The translations under genes were made by a program, and so were the position numbers. A stretch of DNA of 23,040 nt, from positions 1 through 23,040 of the IMG/VR virus record IMGVR_UViG_3300033153_001033; one strand, written 5' to 3'. Source of the stretch: a virus. The notes under the pieces are model-generated. The model saw only the letters and a list, made by a program, of their open reading frames with translations, searched no databases and was not told where the DNA came from. Shown here piece by piece: positions 7,991-15,193 of this stretch (positions are counted from its first letter, which is position 1; every line of letters starts with the position of its first letter).

Positions 7991-8529
7991 TCATTTTTTC
8001 TGACTATCGATGGCTATTTTTTCATTATATAAGTTTGTTGCAATTACTTCCCACATATCAAAGGCTTCCTCAAGCGTATAATGCTCGGTTAGCTCTCTGA
8101 GGGTGGCTTGCTTACTTGAGATAATCGTTCCAATAAATCCGTCAACGTTGACGAAGCCAATTCCCTGATCCGATCCTCTAAGTTTTTGAACAAACCCGAG
8201 GCTTTGCCTTCTCGAAAAAAAGAGGTGTTATATTCAATCATCTCCCTTTCGAGTCTCACCATACATTCAAAATCCGGTATATGATTATCAATCAAAGCTC
8301 TGGTTGTTAATTGAAACTCGGAATCACCATTTTTGGCGATTATATATTTCATCATTAACAAGGCCATTTCTTCGTTTGCTTCATAATCCCCGACTTTTGG
8401 TGCTGCCGATGGTAGATATAAGGCCGCAACCTTTCTGCCATCTAAAGCAGGTATTTTATGAATGATAAAAGTTCTAGGCTCGCTATCAAGGCAGTTAACC
8501 AAAATCTCTTTCGGTTCTCGTAACGCCAT
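7991..8529 (-). CDS. Tail assembly chaperone, long form made by predicted -1 frameshift
   Basis: This is the predicted frameshift product. Translation from ATG 8529 through residue F105 would slip -1 at T-TTT-TTT (8221 to 8215) and continue for 74 codons to a TGA at 7993-7991, giving 179 residues. The -1 frame is fully open over that distance, although the zero frame stops at 8089. Its end reads ISSKQATLRELTEHYTLEE then AFDMWEVIATNLYNE, a convincing helical C-terminus of the type seen in the extended (GT-like) part of tail chaperones. In lambda and P2 such fusions bind the tape measure and recruit tube subunits. The slip position is inferred; the open frame and its protein-like content are seen directly. 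Confidence 0.65.
8089..8529 (-). CDS. Tail assembly chaperone, short (zero-frame) form
   Basis: A 146-residue protein between the tube and tape measure genes, the standard place of the lambda gpG / P2 gpE class of tail assembly chaperone. It is mostly helical, with IHKIPALDGRKVAALYLP near 23-40 and an EMALLMMKYIIAKNGD helix near 54-69. Its start overlaps the tube gene stop as TAATG. After residue 105 the zero frame continues to a Ser/Pro-rich end (SQVSKPPSES), while the -1 frame carries a second, conserved-looking C-terminus. The protein should not be part of the mature virion. Confidence 0.78.
   Translation of the reverse strand: MALREPKEILVNCLDSEPRTFIIHKIPALDGRKVAALYLPSAAPKVGDYEANEEMALLMMKYIIAKNGDSEFQLTTRALIDNHIPDFECMVRLEREMIEYNTSFFREGKASGLFKNLEDRIRELASSTLTDLLERLSQVSKPPSES
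8215..8221 (-). promoter_or_regulatory. Candidate -1 ribosomal slippery heptamer
   Basis: Seven consecutive T on the minus strand, in register as T TTT TTT with the zero frame (codons TCT TTT TTT CGA, residues 103-106). This is a canonical X XXY YYZ heptamer that allows re-pairing of both tRNAs after a -1 slip. It is the only such heptamer I found in the last 45 codons. I did not identify a clear downstream pseudoknot by eye. Confidence 0.6.
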
Positions 8530-8975
8530 TAAACACCCACCTTATTTTCAAACGCGAATCGATAAATTTTAGTTTTCTTCCGACCGTCAGAAGAAACCCC
8601 GCTAAATGGATTTCCAGCTATGATTTTACCATTGGTAGCAATCAGTGGATTTTCACCCGGGAATGATCGAGAAAAAGTGATTTTATCAGCGACAGATCGC
8701 TTTCCTTTTCCTGTTCGGTTTGCCTCAAACAATATACCAAGATTCAAATCATCTTCGCTGTCAGGTATAACCGCAATATCAACCAAAACAGGCTTTGGAG
8801 TAGACCAAGAAATCAAGTCGCCATTTAAACCCATAGCAACCTCCGCTGTCTGAAGTTCGGGAACATCAAGAGGATCGGTATCATCTGGGAATTGCGTAAC
8901 ATCAAAACCAGCAGGGAAAGTTCCTGTGGCTATAATGTTAACGGTCAGTCCTGACCCTGTAATATCTTCGCTCAT
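8529..8975 (-). CDS. Tail tube protein
   Basis: A 148-residue protein directly after the sheath gene, the standard order sheath, tube, chaperone, tape measure. It is beta-rich: TVNIIATGTFPAGFDVTQFP near 10-30, a DPLDVPELQTAEVAMGLNG region, and PVLVDIAVIPDSEDDLNLGI near 61-80, consistent with DUF3277-like tube proteins of DUF3383-sheath phages. A GGAGAA ribosome-binding sequence lies nine bases before the ATG at 8975. It would polymerise into the rigid inner tube through which DNA passes. The role follows mainly from size and position; the family name is from memory. Confidence 0.75.
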   Translation of the reverse strand: MSEDITGSGLTVNIIATGTFPAGFDVTQFPDDTDPLDVPELQTAEVAMGLNGDLISWSTPKPVLVDIAVIPDSEDDLNLGILFEANRTGKGKRSVADKITFSRSFPGENPLIATNGKIIAGNPFSGVSSDGRKKTKIYRFAFENKVGV

Positions 8976-9018
8976 GGTGATTTTCTCCTATTTATTATTT
9001 GCCGTTATATCAAGGCGG

Positions 9019-10524
9019 TTATGTCAAAGTGTGGGTGCCATCAATTTTATTTACCGCATCATCTTTGGCATAAACGATTAAATATGTTGCTTGGTATTCA
9101 GTAGGTGAGGTTGCCGGAATTGGCTCTATTGCTACACTGACCCAGTACCCAAGATTTTGAACTTGATGGTAGGCGGTATCATCACCAGTAATTGTGGTAA
9201 TAAATGCCTTTTGGTCGTTTGTCAATTCTCGCCCTGTACTGATTGTTCCATTATCTAAGGCTGAATCGATAGGACCCTGAAGTACACCAGCCACTTGATT
9301 TTTTCCAGCCTCGTTCGCTGAAATTTTAAGAGCCAAAAGTCTGTTTAATAAGGCAACAGTTACCGCATCCTTAAACCAGATTTCGTTTGCGTAAGTATTC
9401 ATAAATGATGGGGCTGTACTTGAGCCCATCAAAAAACCTCGTTGGTAGAAACTTACATTCTGACCCGCTTGCTGAGTTACGCCATAATAGTTAATTCTGA
9501 GGGCGTCTAGCTCATTTGCTGTGGTGTCATCTGCAACCGTTGGAGACAAATCGGAGGCTTGCTGAAACATATAATTCTGGGTTGCATTTACTCGGTTATA
9601 ATCCGTAGCGGCCAAAACCATCATGGGTATCATTTCTGGATATTGGTCGGTTATTGTGTCACTTATAAGCGTAAGACCTGAACCGGCGTAATCTTTTAAA
9701 TCGTCATAGTAAGCCTGTGAATTTGCCTCAATAACCGGAACCATATACATAAACTTAAGATTTTGGGATTGATTGTATTGAGCTAATGCCACGATCTGAG
9801 GAAGCGTTAAGGTATCCATAAAAAGGAATGATCCGAAATTATCAGAAACATTCGCCGATGCTGTTAAAGAATCCACTGGTTCTTCAGCAACGGCACCGGC
9901 TGATAGAATCGCATCGGTTCCCCATCCCATATCCGTTTGAATCTCTGTACCAAGACCACCGGCTGAAACAGAAATTGGTGCCACTCCCGTGGCCCCGCCT
10001 ACTAGATTAAAAGAATTTTTCACGGCGTCATAAGTAACCGCTGCCGCTGTCCATACACCTATACCACCGGCTGTTTGAATCTCCGTCTGAAGGGTTGCAG
10101 CAACATCCGCCAAACTTGCATCACCGCTAAAATCAATACCGCTCACCACATTGGTTTCGGCACCCATTTCGAGAGTAAATGAGCCATCGGTAATTGCCTG
10201 CCATTCGGCCAAGGTTAAGCCTTGTTCTCCACCAAATATAAGTGGTGCAACATCAACATCAATCCATCTGGCGAAAGTAATTTTTTGCGGTGATCTAATT
10301 AGCTTACTAATAAAACCAAAGTAAAAAACGGCTCGGCCATATTCTTCCGAACTTGTACCAAAATATTCACCTACCTCGTCAACTGTATCGAAATCCACAA
10401 AAGAATTGGTTGGGATCAAAATGTTACTGGAAAATAATCTACCAATTAACAGTCGAGCAACGAACGATGCCGCACCCCCAACACCGCTTAAGATATCCAC
10501 AAATCTAGTGATACTAATAGCCAT
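9019..10524 (-). CDS. Tail sheath protein (DUF3383-type)
   Basis: A 501-residue protein whose N-terminus (MAISITRFVDILSGVG, then GRLFSSNILIPTNSF) and the following VDEVGEYFGTSSEEYGRAVFYFGF segment near 50-73 match the DUF3383 family, the sheath of BcepB1A-like and Pam3-like myophages. The middle (about 95-220) is a Gly/Ala/Thr-rich insertion, likely the variable outer domain. The C-terminal part, with YYGVTQQAGQNVSFYQRGF and an EIWFKDAVTVALLNRLL helix, resembles the conserved sheath core that binds the tube. A GAGGA sequence precedes ATG 10524. This protein shows that the tail is contractile. Confidence 0.88.
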   Translation of the reverse strand: MAISITRFVDILSGVGGAASFVARLLIGRLFSSNILIPTNSFVDFDTVDEVGEYFGTSSEEYGRAVFYFGFISKLIRSPQKITFARWIDVDVAPLIFGGEQGLTLAEWQAITDGSFTLEMGAETNVVSGIDFSGDASLADVAATLQTEIQTAGGIGVWTAAAVTYDAVKNSFNLVGGATGVAPISVSAGGLGTEIQTDMGWGTDAILSAGAVAEEPVDSLTASANVSDNFGSFLFMDTLTLPQIVALAQYNQSQNLKFMYMVPVIEANSQAYYDDLKDYAGSGLTLISDTITDQYPEMIPMMVLAATDYNRVNATQNYMFQQASDLSPTVADDTTANELDALRINYYGVTQQAGQNVSFYQRGFLMGSSTAPSFMNTYANEIWFKDAVTVALLNRLLALKISANEAGKNQVAGVLQGPIDSALDNGTISTGRELTNDQKAFITTITGDDTAYHQVQNLGYWVSVAIEPIPATSPTEYQATYLIVYAKDDAVNKIDGTHTLT

Positions 10525-10536
10525 AATTATTTCCTC

Positions 10537-11097
10537 TTAAATAGCTTGGGTATTTCCCTCAATCGCTTCAAGTTTTTCAACCTTCGATTGCTTGGTTAAT
10601 AAATAACTAAAGACACAATCAAAATTTGGCTGCATCGTATAGCGGTCATGTTCATCTTGAATGTACGGTTCCCGAACATCGGTAATTCGAATAATACCAA
10701 CCCCTTGAGATTTAAGCGATAAAAATATTTTTTCCGAACCAAAACCCATATTAATACAATTTACCACATCCGTAGCGGTTGAGAGAGTATCATCGGCAGG
10801 GTTTTCGGTTATTTCCACGCCAATTTGCACCGTTCTTTCCTTCCACTGCCTTTCAGTGTGGTCAAAATCATCATCACCATCGTTAAATTCGTCCTTTCTG
10901 CTCTGCCATCCGTAGTTTTTGGTGCCAATTATGTTGTAAAATGCCATAGGATTCTCGGCCTGGCCTTGCTGTCTTGGCTGATTACCGGCCTCTGTTTTAA
11001 CGGGGTTGGGCAAATTGATTTCGCCGGAAGTTTCGGCATCCAGAATAATTGCCGTGATAGTTGTTAGAATTATTTCCTTGAAGTCGTTATCCGTCAT
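10537..11097 (-). CDS. Tail/neck terminator protein (gp12-like)
   Basis: I place the start at ATG 11097, giving 186 residues beginning MTDNDFKEIIL, because GAGG lies about eight bases upstream. The open frame extends to 11361, but that would bury 88 residues in the upstream gene with no ribosome-binding site. The protein has an N-terminal helix, a Pro/Gln-rich linker, then WKERTVQIGVEITENPADDT and a C-terminal VGIIRITDVREPYIQDEHD segment near 138-156. The pattern suits the LIC_12616 / gp12-like neck terminator family, which caps the tail tube and joins it to the head. It overlaps the previous gene by 11 bases and is followed by the sheath gene. Confidence 0.68.
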   Translation of the reverse strand: MTDNDFKEIILTTITAIILDAETSGEINLPNPVKTEAGNQPRQQGQAENPMAFYNIIGTKNYGWQSRKDEFNDGDDDFDHTERQWKERTVQIGVEITENPADDTLSTATDVVNCINMGFGSEKIFLSLKSQGVGIIRITDVREPYIQDEHDRYTMQPNFDCVFSYLLTKQSKVEKLEAIEGNTQAI

Positions 11098-11455
11098 TTG
11101 GAACCTCGACAAGCATAATACCAGACCAACCATCCACAGGCTTCCAGCCGCCTTCTTTTTTAGCCTGAAGTCTAAATCCCTCATATTCAATTTGATCGCC
11201 TCGACCCCCTCTAAACAGTCCAGAAACGTCATCTGAGGTATAAAGCATGTAATGTACTGATTTGGTATCCAGCCCCATTTCTTCGAGAATTTCACGGGGA
11301 ATCGCTTGAAAGCTACCGTTAACAGGAATACCGGTAGCGAATGTGGTGATATATTGACCAACTCTATTTATAACTCTCGAATCAAACTTAAAAAGCGTTC
11401 CAGACTGAGAAGGGATGACCGTTAAAGCTTGATTTAGCAAGTTATCTAAAATCAT
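11087..11455 (-). CDS. Neck/collar protein
   Basis: A 122-residue protein in the head-tail connection block. It has VINRVGQYITTFATGIPVNG near 28-47, a FQAIPREILEEMGLD helix, and ends with KEGGWKPVDGWSGIMLVEV, a pattern I associate with small phage collar proteins, where a Gly-Trp pair follows a beta hairpin. Its ATG at 11455 overlaps the upstream TAA (TAATG) and its end overlaps the tail terminator gene. The exact structural role is not established; connector or collar is inferred from position between the HK97 gp10-like and terminator genes. Confidence 0.6.
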   Translation of the reverse strand: MILDNLLNQALTVIPSQSGTLFKFDSRVINRVGQYITTFATGIPVNGSFQAIPREILEEMGLDTKSVHYMLYTSDDVSGLFRGGRGDQIEYEGFRLQAKKEGGWKPVDGWSGIMLVEVPNDG

Positions 11456-11928
11456 TAGTCGACCTCATGTGTAACGGAATTAAACATTACTGCCGATTCT
11501 ATTAACGGTTTGGTTAAATTGCCAACTTTTTCATTGTTTGCAAGCTTTCTTTGTCTGGCTTTTATCGTGGCCGGCTTTAATGGGGGCGCTGTGATTTCAG
11601 CTATTTTTGCCGCAACATCACCAGAAGACCTTAGACCAACAATATTCAAGGCATCGGTTACGCTCATTGATCCGTCCATTATTTTAGGACCAAACTTTTC
11701 CATTATTTTTGCCCACTCCTTTTCCTTCTCAATCATTGTGGTTCGCATAAATGATCGAGAGCCACCATCCAAAAATTCTTGAATAGCAGCAACATAGGCA
11801 ACCGGTGTACCATCCGCATATTTCGAGGAAGAAAAAAACCCCGTTTTTACATTATGCTTTTTTAGGTCTTTCAGGCCCTTTTTAATAGTCGTATAAAAGG
11901 CCGACTTTTCTCGTCGAACCTTGGACAT
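11455..11928 (-). CDS. HK97 gp10-like neck/tail completion protein
   Basis: A 157-residue, lysine-rich protein in the position usually filled by HK97 gp10-like or virion morphogenesis proteins. The diagnostic stretch is NVKTGFFSSSKYADGTPVAYVA near 25-46, followed by IQEFLDGGSRSFMRTTM near 49-65; this 'G-x-x-VA-x-A-x-x-x-E-F-G' then 'PRPFMR'-like pattern is typical. The C-terminal half contains PPLKPATIKARQRKLAN and LTKPLIESAVMFNSVTHEV, also a familiar end for the group. TAATG junctions on both sides suggest coupled translation with the connector genes. It would stabilise the head-tail joint. Confidence 0.72.
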   Translation of the reverse strand: MSKVRREKSAFYTTIKKGLKDLKKHNVKTGFFSSSKYADGTPVAYVAAIQEFLDGGSRSFMRTTMIEKEKEWAKIMEKFGPKIMDGSMSVTDALNIVGLRSSGDVAAKIAEITAPPLKPATIKARQRKLANNEKVGNLTKPLIESAVMFNSVTHEVD

Positions 11929-12377
11929 TAGAATACCCCGCCGACCTTTCTGAATGCCGATTTTTCTGGTAGCCCACCAACATATAATCCACCAATCGAT
12001 TTAACCTTTAGCAAGGCAAGTAATTGTTGACCGTATGATGTTTTGTTTAGCCAGTAATGAAATTGGGAAGTGATTGTTGGGGGTGCCTCAATATTTACCG
12101 ATACTTTATCGATAGTAGCGGAAGTGACGTTCCCTGTCGCATTCCCTCCTGGAGCCTGTATACCGCTGTTAACCCCTAACTGAAGTAAATGGGCTGTCAT
12201 GGCGTTGATAGCGAAAGCGAGGCAGCCTCCCAAAATTGAGCAAGCCTCTTGATTATTTATATAGCAAGTGGCGATATCCCATTGCGCCTCGATTATAGCA
12301 TCGGTAAAACCAGCCGCCACCGTAAAGGAAGGAAACTGGCTTCTAAATAATACTGGATCAAAGGTTATGATTGCCAT
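11928..12377 (-). CDS. DUF4054-type head-tail connector
   Basis: A 149-residue protein with the DUF4054 layout: an N-terminal FDPVLFRSQFPSF segment, a helix with ATCYINNQ, then CLAFAINAMTAHLLQLG near 49-65, followed by a TSATIDKVSVNIEAPP strand and a WLNKTSYGQQLLALL helix near 108-122. This is the adaptor fold (like gp6 of HK97 or YqbG) that docks on the portal and extends the DNA channel. It begins eight bases after the preceding gene and overlaps the next as TAATG. The family match is from memory but the motif spacing is good. Confidence 0.78.
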   Translation of the reverse strand: MAIITFDPVLFRSQFPSFTVAAGFTDAIIEAQWDIATCYINNQEACSILGGCLAFAINAMTAHLLQLGVNSGIQAPGGNATGNVTSATIDKVSVNIEAPPTITSQFHYWLNKTSYGQQLLALLKVKSIGGLYVGGLPEKSAFRKVGGVF

Positions 12378-12385
12378 GATTTATA

Positions 12386-12811
12386 TTAAGAAGTCCTTTT
12401 TTTAGCCGCTTTTTTACCGGAATTTTTCTTAGGCTTTTTAGTAGTTTTTGGCTTCTCATCTTCCTCGAAGTCTTCATCCACTAATTGATCGCCACCGTCC
12501 CGACCTTCCATATCTGAAATAACTTTATCCATATCCCGCATTTTGTCTTCGATTTTCAAATAGCCATTTTTCATGTGTTTTTGAAAAGAGGTATTTTTCT
12601 TTAGAAGCTCCAATTCTGAATCCGAAACCTCAGTTACAACACCGTGGGGCGTTTGGAGATTTTTCTGCATAACACCCGCACCGCCTTTAATTGTAACACC
12701 TGGCGTTTTTGGTATTAATTTACCTTCCTTAATGGCTTTTTTTACCTGATCCTTGTCGACTTTAACGGGGTAGCAGTTGTCACATGCAAGCTTTGAATAA
12801 ACGAAAGGCAT
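12386..12811 (-). CDS. Conserved structural-module protein of unknown function
   Basis: A 141-residue protein encoded just after the capsid gene and its terminator. It begins MPFVYSKLACDNCYPV, with a Cys-x-x-Cys pair (C10, C13), and continues with GVTIKGGAGVMQKNLQTPHG (about 39-58), VVTEVSDSELELLKKNTSFQ and KHMKNGYLKIED. A related arrangement follows the capsid gene in other DUF2184/DUF3383 phages, but I know of no assigned function. The tail after 95 is highly charged, acidic then Lys-rich (PKTTKKPKKNSGKKAAKK), and probably disordered. An AGGAGAAGG ribosome-binding site sits just before ATG 12811. A neck, decoration or DNA-contacting role is possible; none is shown. Confidence 0.7.
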   Translation of the reverse strand: MPFVYSKLACDNCYPVKVDKDQVKKAIKEGKLIPKTPGVTIKGGAGVMQKNLQTPHGVVTEVSDSELELLKKNTSFQKHMKNGYLKIEDKMRDMDKVISDMEGRDGGDQLVDEDFEEDEKPKTTKKPKKNSGKKAAKKRTS

Positions 12812-12834
12812 AACCTTCTCCTGAAATTTAAAGT

Positions 12835-12864
12835 AAAAAAAAGGGCTTACATTAAAGCCCTTTT
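12835..12864 (-). terminator. Intrinsic terminator after the major capsid gene
   Basis: On the minus strand AAAAGGGCTT (12864 to 12855) pairs with AAGCCCTTTT (12848 to 12839) around a six-base TAATGT loop, followed by an uninterrupted run of eight T (12842 to 12835, partly shared with the stem base). This is a textbook intrinsic terminator located 34 bases after the capsid stop. On the plus strand only four T follow the stem, so the leftward direction is favoured. Confidence 0.85.
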
Positions 12865-12897
12865 ATCGTAAGAATCTAAATACTAGACCAAATTCTT

Positions 12898-14025
12898 CTA
12901 TATGTCACTAGCTCTGTAAACCGCCCAAGGACGTTTTGTAAGAATACCAGCCGTTGCGTTTGAATAATCTTCGACATAAGACTTGGCGCGTTGCTCAACA
13001 CCTAGAGTTTGGAACTTAGCAGGTACTACCTGAACAAAAGTTCGGCTATCGTCTGTAGAACTATCACCAGAAACCGTTTCGGCATAAAGATAAGCCACGT
13101 TTTGGCCAGCATTTGCCGCATCTAATTCAGGTGCAGAAATAACTCGGGTATTTGGATAGTTTTGAGTCAACCATTCTCTAACACTAATACCAAAATCGGA
13201 AGTGGTAGAAAGTTGATCAATTACCGCAGTAGCCAAAGCCATTGTTAAGTTTTCACGACTAGGATCAATTCTATCTCGCGAATTGGTGCGTAGATTCGAC
13301 ATCCAAGATCGAATATCGGCAGTAATTTCCAAAAAGGTTTTATTTACCCATTCAGTTCCACTACCTGGATCGGTAACAGGAACGTAAGCTGGCAAATTAG
13401 GATCATTCAAGAAACCATAAGTTCGGTTTGCACCGTTGTTATAGCCGAAAAAGCCAATTAAGTTTCGATTGATTTCTAAAGCCTCACCAGCCGCATTTCT
13501 TTTTGAGCTTGCACTATCAACACGAATTCTGGCAGCACGTTTTTCCTCTAAACGGCCAACCATGATTCCTTCTTCGAAGCGCACAATATCCCTTCGCTCA
13601 TAGTTTACATTCCAGCTTGAAAGAGGAACGTTGGTATAATCACCGTAAACAGAAACACTTCCTGTTAGCTCCATAACGCCTTGGACAATTTCTTCGTCCT
13701 CCCAAGAACCTTGTGTGGTAATACCAACAAGCTCGTCGATTCTTCGGGCTGCCGTTACAACATGAACAAAGCCGGGCAACCAAGCCTGTAAAAACTGGAC
13801 AGGTGTTGTAATGCTTGCAGAGGTTAAAGGATCAACCAAAGCGGCGTCCTGACCGTAAGCATTAACAACCGCATCAAACATTTGGTTCATTTGTCTTTCA
13901 TCAAGACAGATTCCCAAAGCCGCAAGTTGGTTATAATTTTCTACCTGATCGAATGCAAAAGGTACTATTCCCTGACCGTCTGCACCCCTTGGGCTGATAT
14001 GGCTTAATTCGAGTGACTGATTCAT
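12898..14025 (-). CDS. Major capsid protein (DUF2184-type)
   Basis: A 375-residue protein with the HK97-fold DUF2184 pattern: an N-terminal arm with ARQ-free region, QVENYNQLAALGICLDERQMNQ near 27-48, the AARRIDELVGITTQGSWEDEE region near 91-111, and YERRDIVRFEEGIMVGRLEEKRAARIR near 144-170 (cited by its parts ERRDIVRFEEG and RLEEKRAARI). The C-terminal half contains LTMALATAVIDQLS and RVISAPELDAANAG. Hundreds of copies form the head, so a strong ribosome-binding site and a terminator immediately downstream make sense. It follows the cement and scaffold genes in the normal order. No delta-domain cleavage site was sought or identified. Confidence 0.88.
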   Translation of the reverse strand: MNQSLELSHISPRGADGQGIVPFAFDQVENYNQLAALGICLDERQMNQMFDAVVNAYGQDAALVDPLTSASITTPVQFLQAWLPGFVHVVTAARRIDELVGITTQGSWEDEEIVQGVMELTGSVSVYGDYTNVPLSSWNVNYERRDIVRFEEGIMVGRLEEKRAARIRVDSASSKRNAAGEALEINRNLIGFFGYNNGANRTYGFLNDPNLPAYVPVTDPGSGTEWVNKTFLEITADIRSWMSNLRTNSRDRIDPSRENLTMALATAVIDQLSTTSDFGISVREWLTQNYPNTRVISAPELDAANAGQNVAYLYAETVSGDSSTDDSRTFVQVVPAKFQTLGVEQRAKSYVEDYSNATAGILTKRPWAVYRASDI

Positions 14026-14067
14026 AACAGACTATCCCTTAATTTAAAGTTTACGGTTAATAAAAAA

Positions 14068-14559
14068 TTAGTTGGTTAATTCCACGATTGCAAGACCAGC
14101 GCCAGTTGTATTGTTTCGAACAAACTTGGCATTTGGAACTTGAGTAAAACCAGCCGCTGCACCTTCTCTCAATTCGCCTGTAGTATCAGAGGCAAAAACC
14201 AAACCGCCAATTGTTACCGCAGTTAGAGATTGAACAATTATAATTCCCATTTCTATAACTTCGGCATTTTCTTCATTAAGAAGAGTCAAATTAGGATCGA
14301 GAGAGCCAGAAGCGGGGCCATCAGTAGCGTAAACTTTGGGATTAGCCAAAATTCCCGCAAAAACCAAAGTGTCGGCATCTTCAGCACTAACCGCATCATC
14401 ATCACCGGCCAAATGATACATGGCTCTACCTATCACGTTATTAAGTGGGTCGGTACTACGCAAGATAACTGGTCGCGCACGTTGTGGACCATCAAAAATT
14501 ATTTCACCAACAATCCCTGTAGTTTGCGCCAATCTTACTGAACTTTGAAATGGAGGCAT
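14068..14559 (-). CDS. Capsid cement / decoration protein (Gp24-like)
   Basis: A 163-residue protein between the protease-scaffold and capsid genes. It is beta-rich and Gly/Ala/Thr-rich: RLAQTTGIVGEIIFDGPQRA near 9-28, LVFAGILANPKVYATDG near 65-81, and VIEMGIIIVQSLTAVTIGG near 100-118. This suits the structural cement proteins (Gp24-like) that sit beside DUF2184 capsid genes and bind the outside of the shell. The ATG at 14559 has a near-perfect AGGAGAAAGG ribosome-binding site, fitting a protein made at capsid-like levels. Function is inferred from composition and gene order. Confidence 0.72.
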   Translation of the reverse strand: MPPFQSSVRLAQTTGIVGEIIFDGPQRARPVILRSTDPLNNVIGRAMYHLAGDDDAVSAEDADTLVFAGILANPKVYATDGPASGSLDPNLTLLNEENAEVIEMGIIIVQSLTAVTIGGLVFASDTTGELREGAAAGFTQVPNAKFVRNNTTGAGLAIVELTN

Positions 14560-14611
14560 TGCCTTTCTCCTGATTTATTGAACTAACAATTATCTGATTA
14601 AAAACTATTTA

Positions 14612-15193
14612 TTAAGATTTACCTAAGTATGCAGAAACTTGGTTACCTTCTCCACCTTTATCTTTCCTGTCCATACTAAAAGCATTTTCAGAAACCTTGG
14701 GGCGATTATGGAAAAAACCTTTAAGTACAGCAATTTCACTGCCTTTTTCACACTCAATTTCCAACTTATCTATGCCGTATTGGGCAACTTCTTCCAGAGA
14801 TTTTTCGGCGTGATCGAAAGCGCCTACATGCTGAGAAATATTTTCGACCAGTTCGTTTTTGGATGCTTGATCTTTCAGGAAGTTTTTAACTCCATTTTCT
14901 GATTGATCTTTTAATTTAGATTCGAGATCGGCTATTTTTGCATCTTGAGCGGCAAGTTTATAGGCGGTTTCTTCTTCTTCGTCCTCGTCCTTTTTCTTCT
15001 CTTCTTCTTCGTCTTCGGCCTTTTTCTTCGCCTCTGCTTCTTCGTCTTCGGCCTTTTTCTTCGCCTCTGCTTCTTCGTCTTCGGCCTTTTTCTTTTCTTC
15101 CTCGGCCTCATCCATAGCATCTAAACGCTTATTGATAGAATCTTGACCAGTAAGAATTAGGTCCATTTTTTCTTCGAGTGCTGACTTAGGCAT
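14612..15193 (-). CDS. Predicted free scaffold protein from an internal start of the protease-scaffold gene
   Basis: Inside the protease-scaffold gene, an in-frame ATG at 15193 (residue 192 of the full product) is preceded by GAGGA at 15205-15201 with an ideal seven-base spacer. It lies just after the protease domain ends, so it would yield 193 residues ([16 protein letters not shown] onward) made only of the coiled-coil scaffold part. This mirrors lambda Nu3 inside C and Mu Z inside I, where free scaffold is produced in excess from a nested start. The ATG and ribosome-binding site are seen directly; use of the start is inferred. Confidence 0.6.
   Translation of the reverse strand: MPKSALEEKMDLILTGQDSINKRLDAMDEAEEEKKKAEDEEAEAKKKAEDEEAEAKKKAEDEEEEKKKDEDEEEETAYKLAAQDAKIADLESKLKDQSENGVKNFLKDQASKNELVENISQHVGAFDHAEKSLEEVAQYGIDKLEIECEKGSEIAVLKGFFHNRPKVSENAFSMDRKDKGGEGNQVSAYLGKS

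Noticed and set aside
8186-8194. TTC AAA AAC in the chaperone gene as the frameshift site
   Set aside because: A -1 slip would put Lys tRNA on CAA, a first-position mismatch; the upstream T TTT TTT heptamer allows full re-pairing.
11098-11361. N-terminal extension of the tail terminator gene to 11361
   Set aside because: It would lie almost wholly inside the collar gene, has no ribosome-binding site, and a good GAGG precedes ATG 11097.
14932-15120. A 62-codon minus-strand frame encoding an Arg/Lys-rich protein
   Set aside because: It is the shifted reading of the Glu/Lys repeat in the scaffold domain; its composition is an artefact of the 33-bp repeat.
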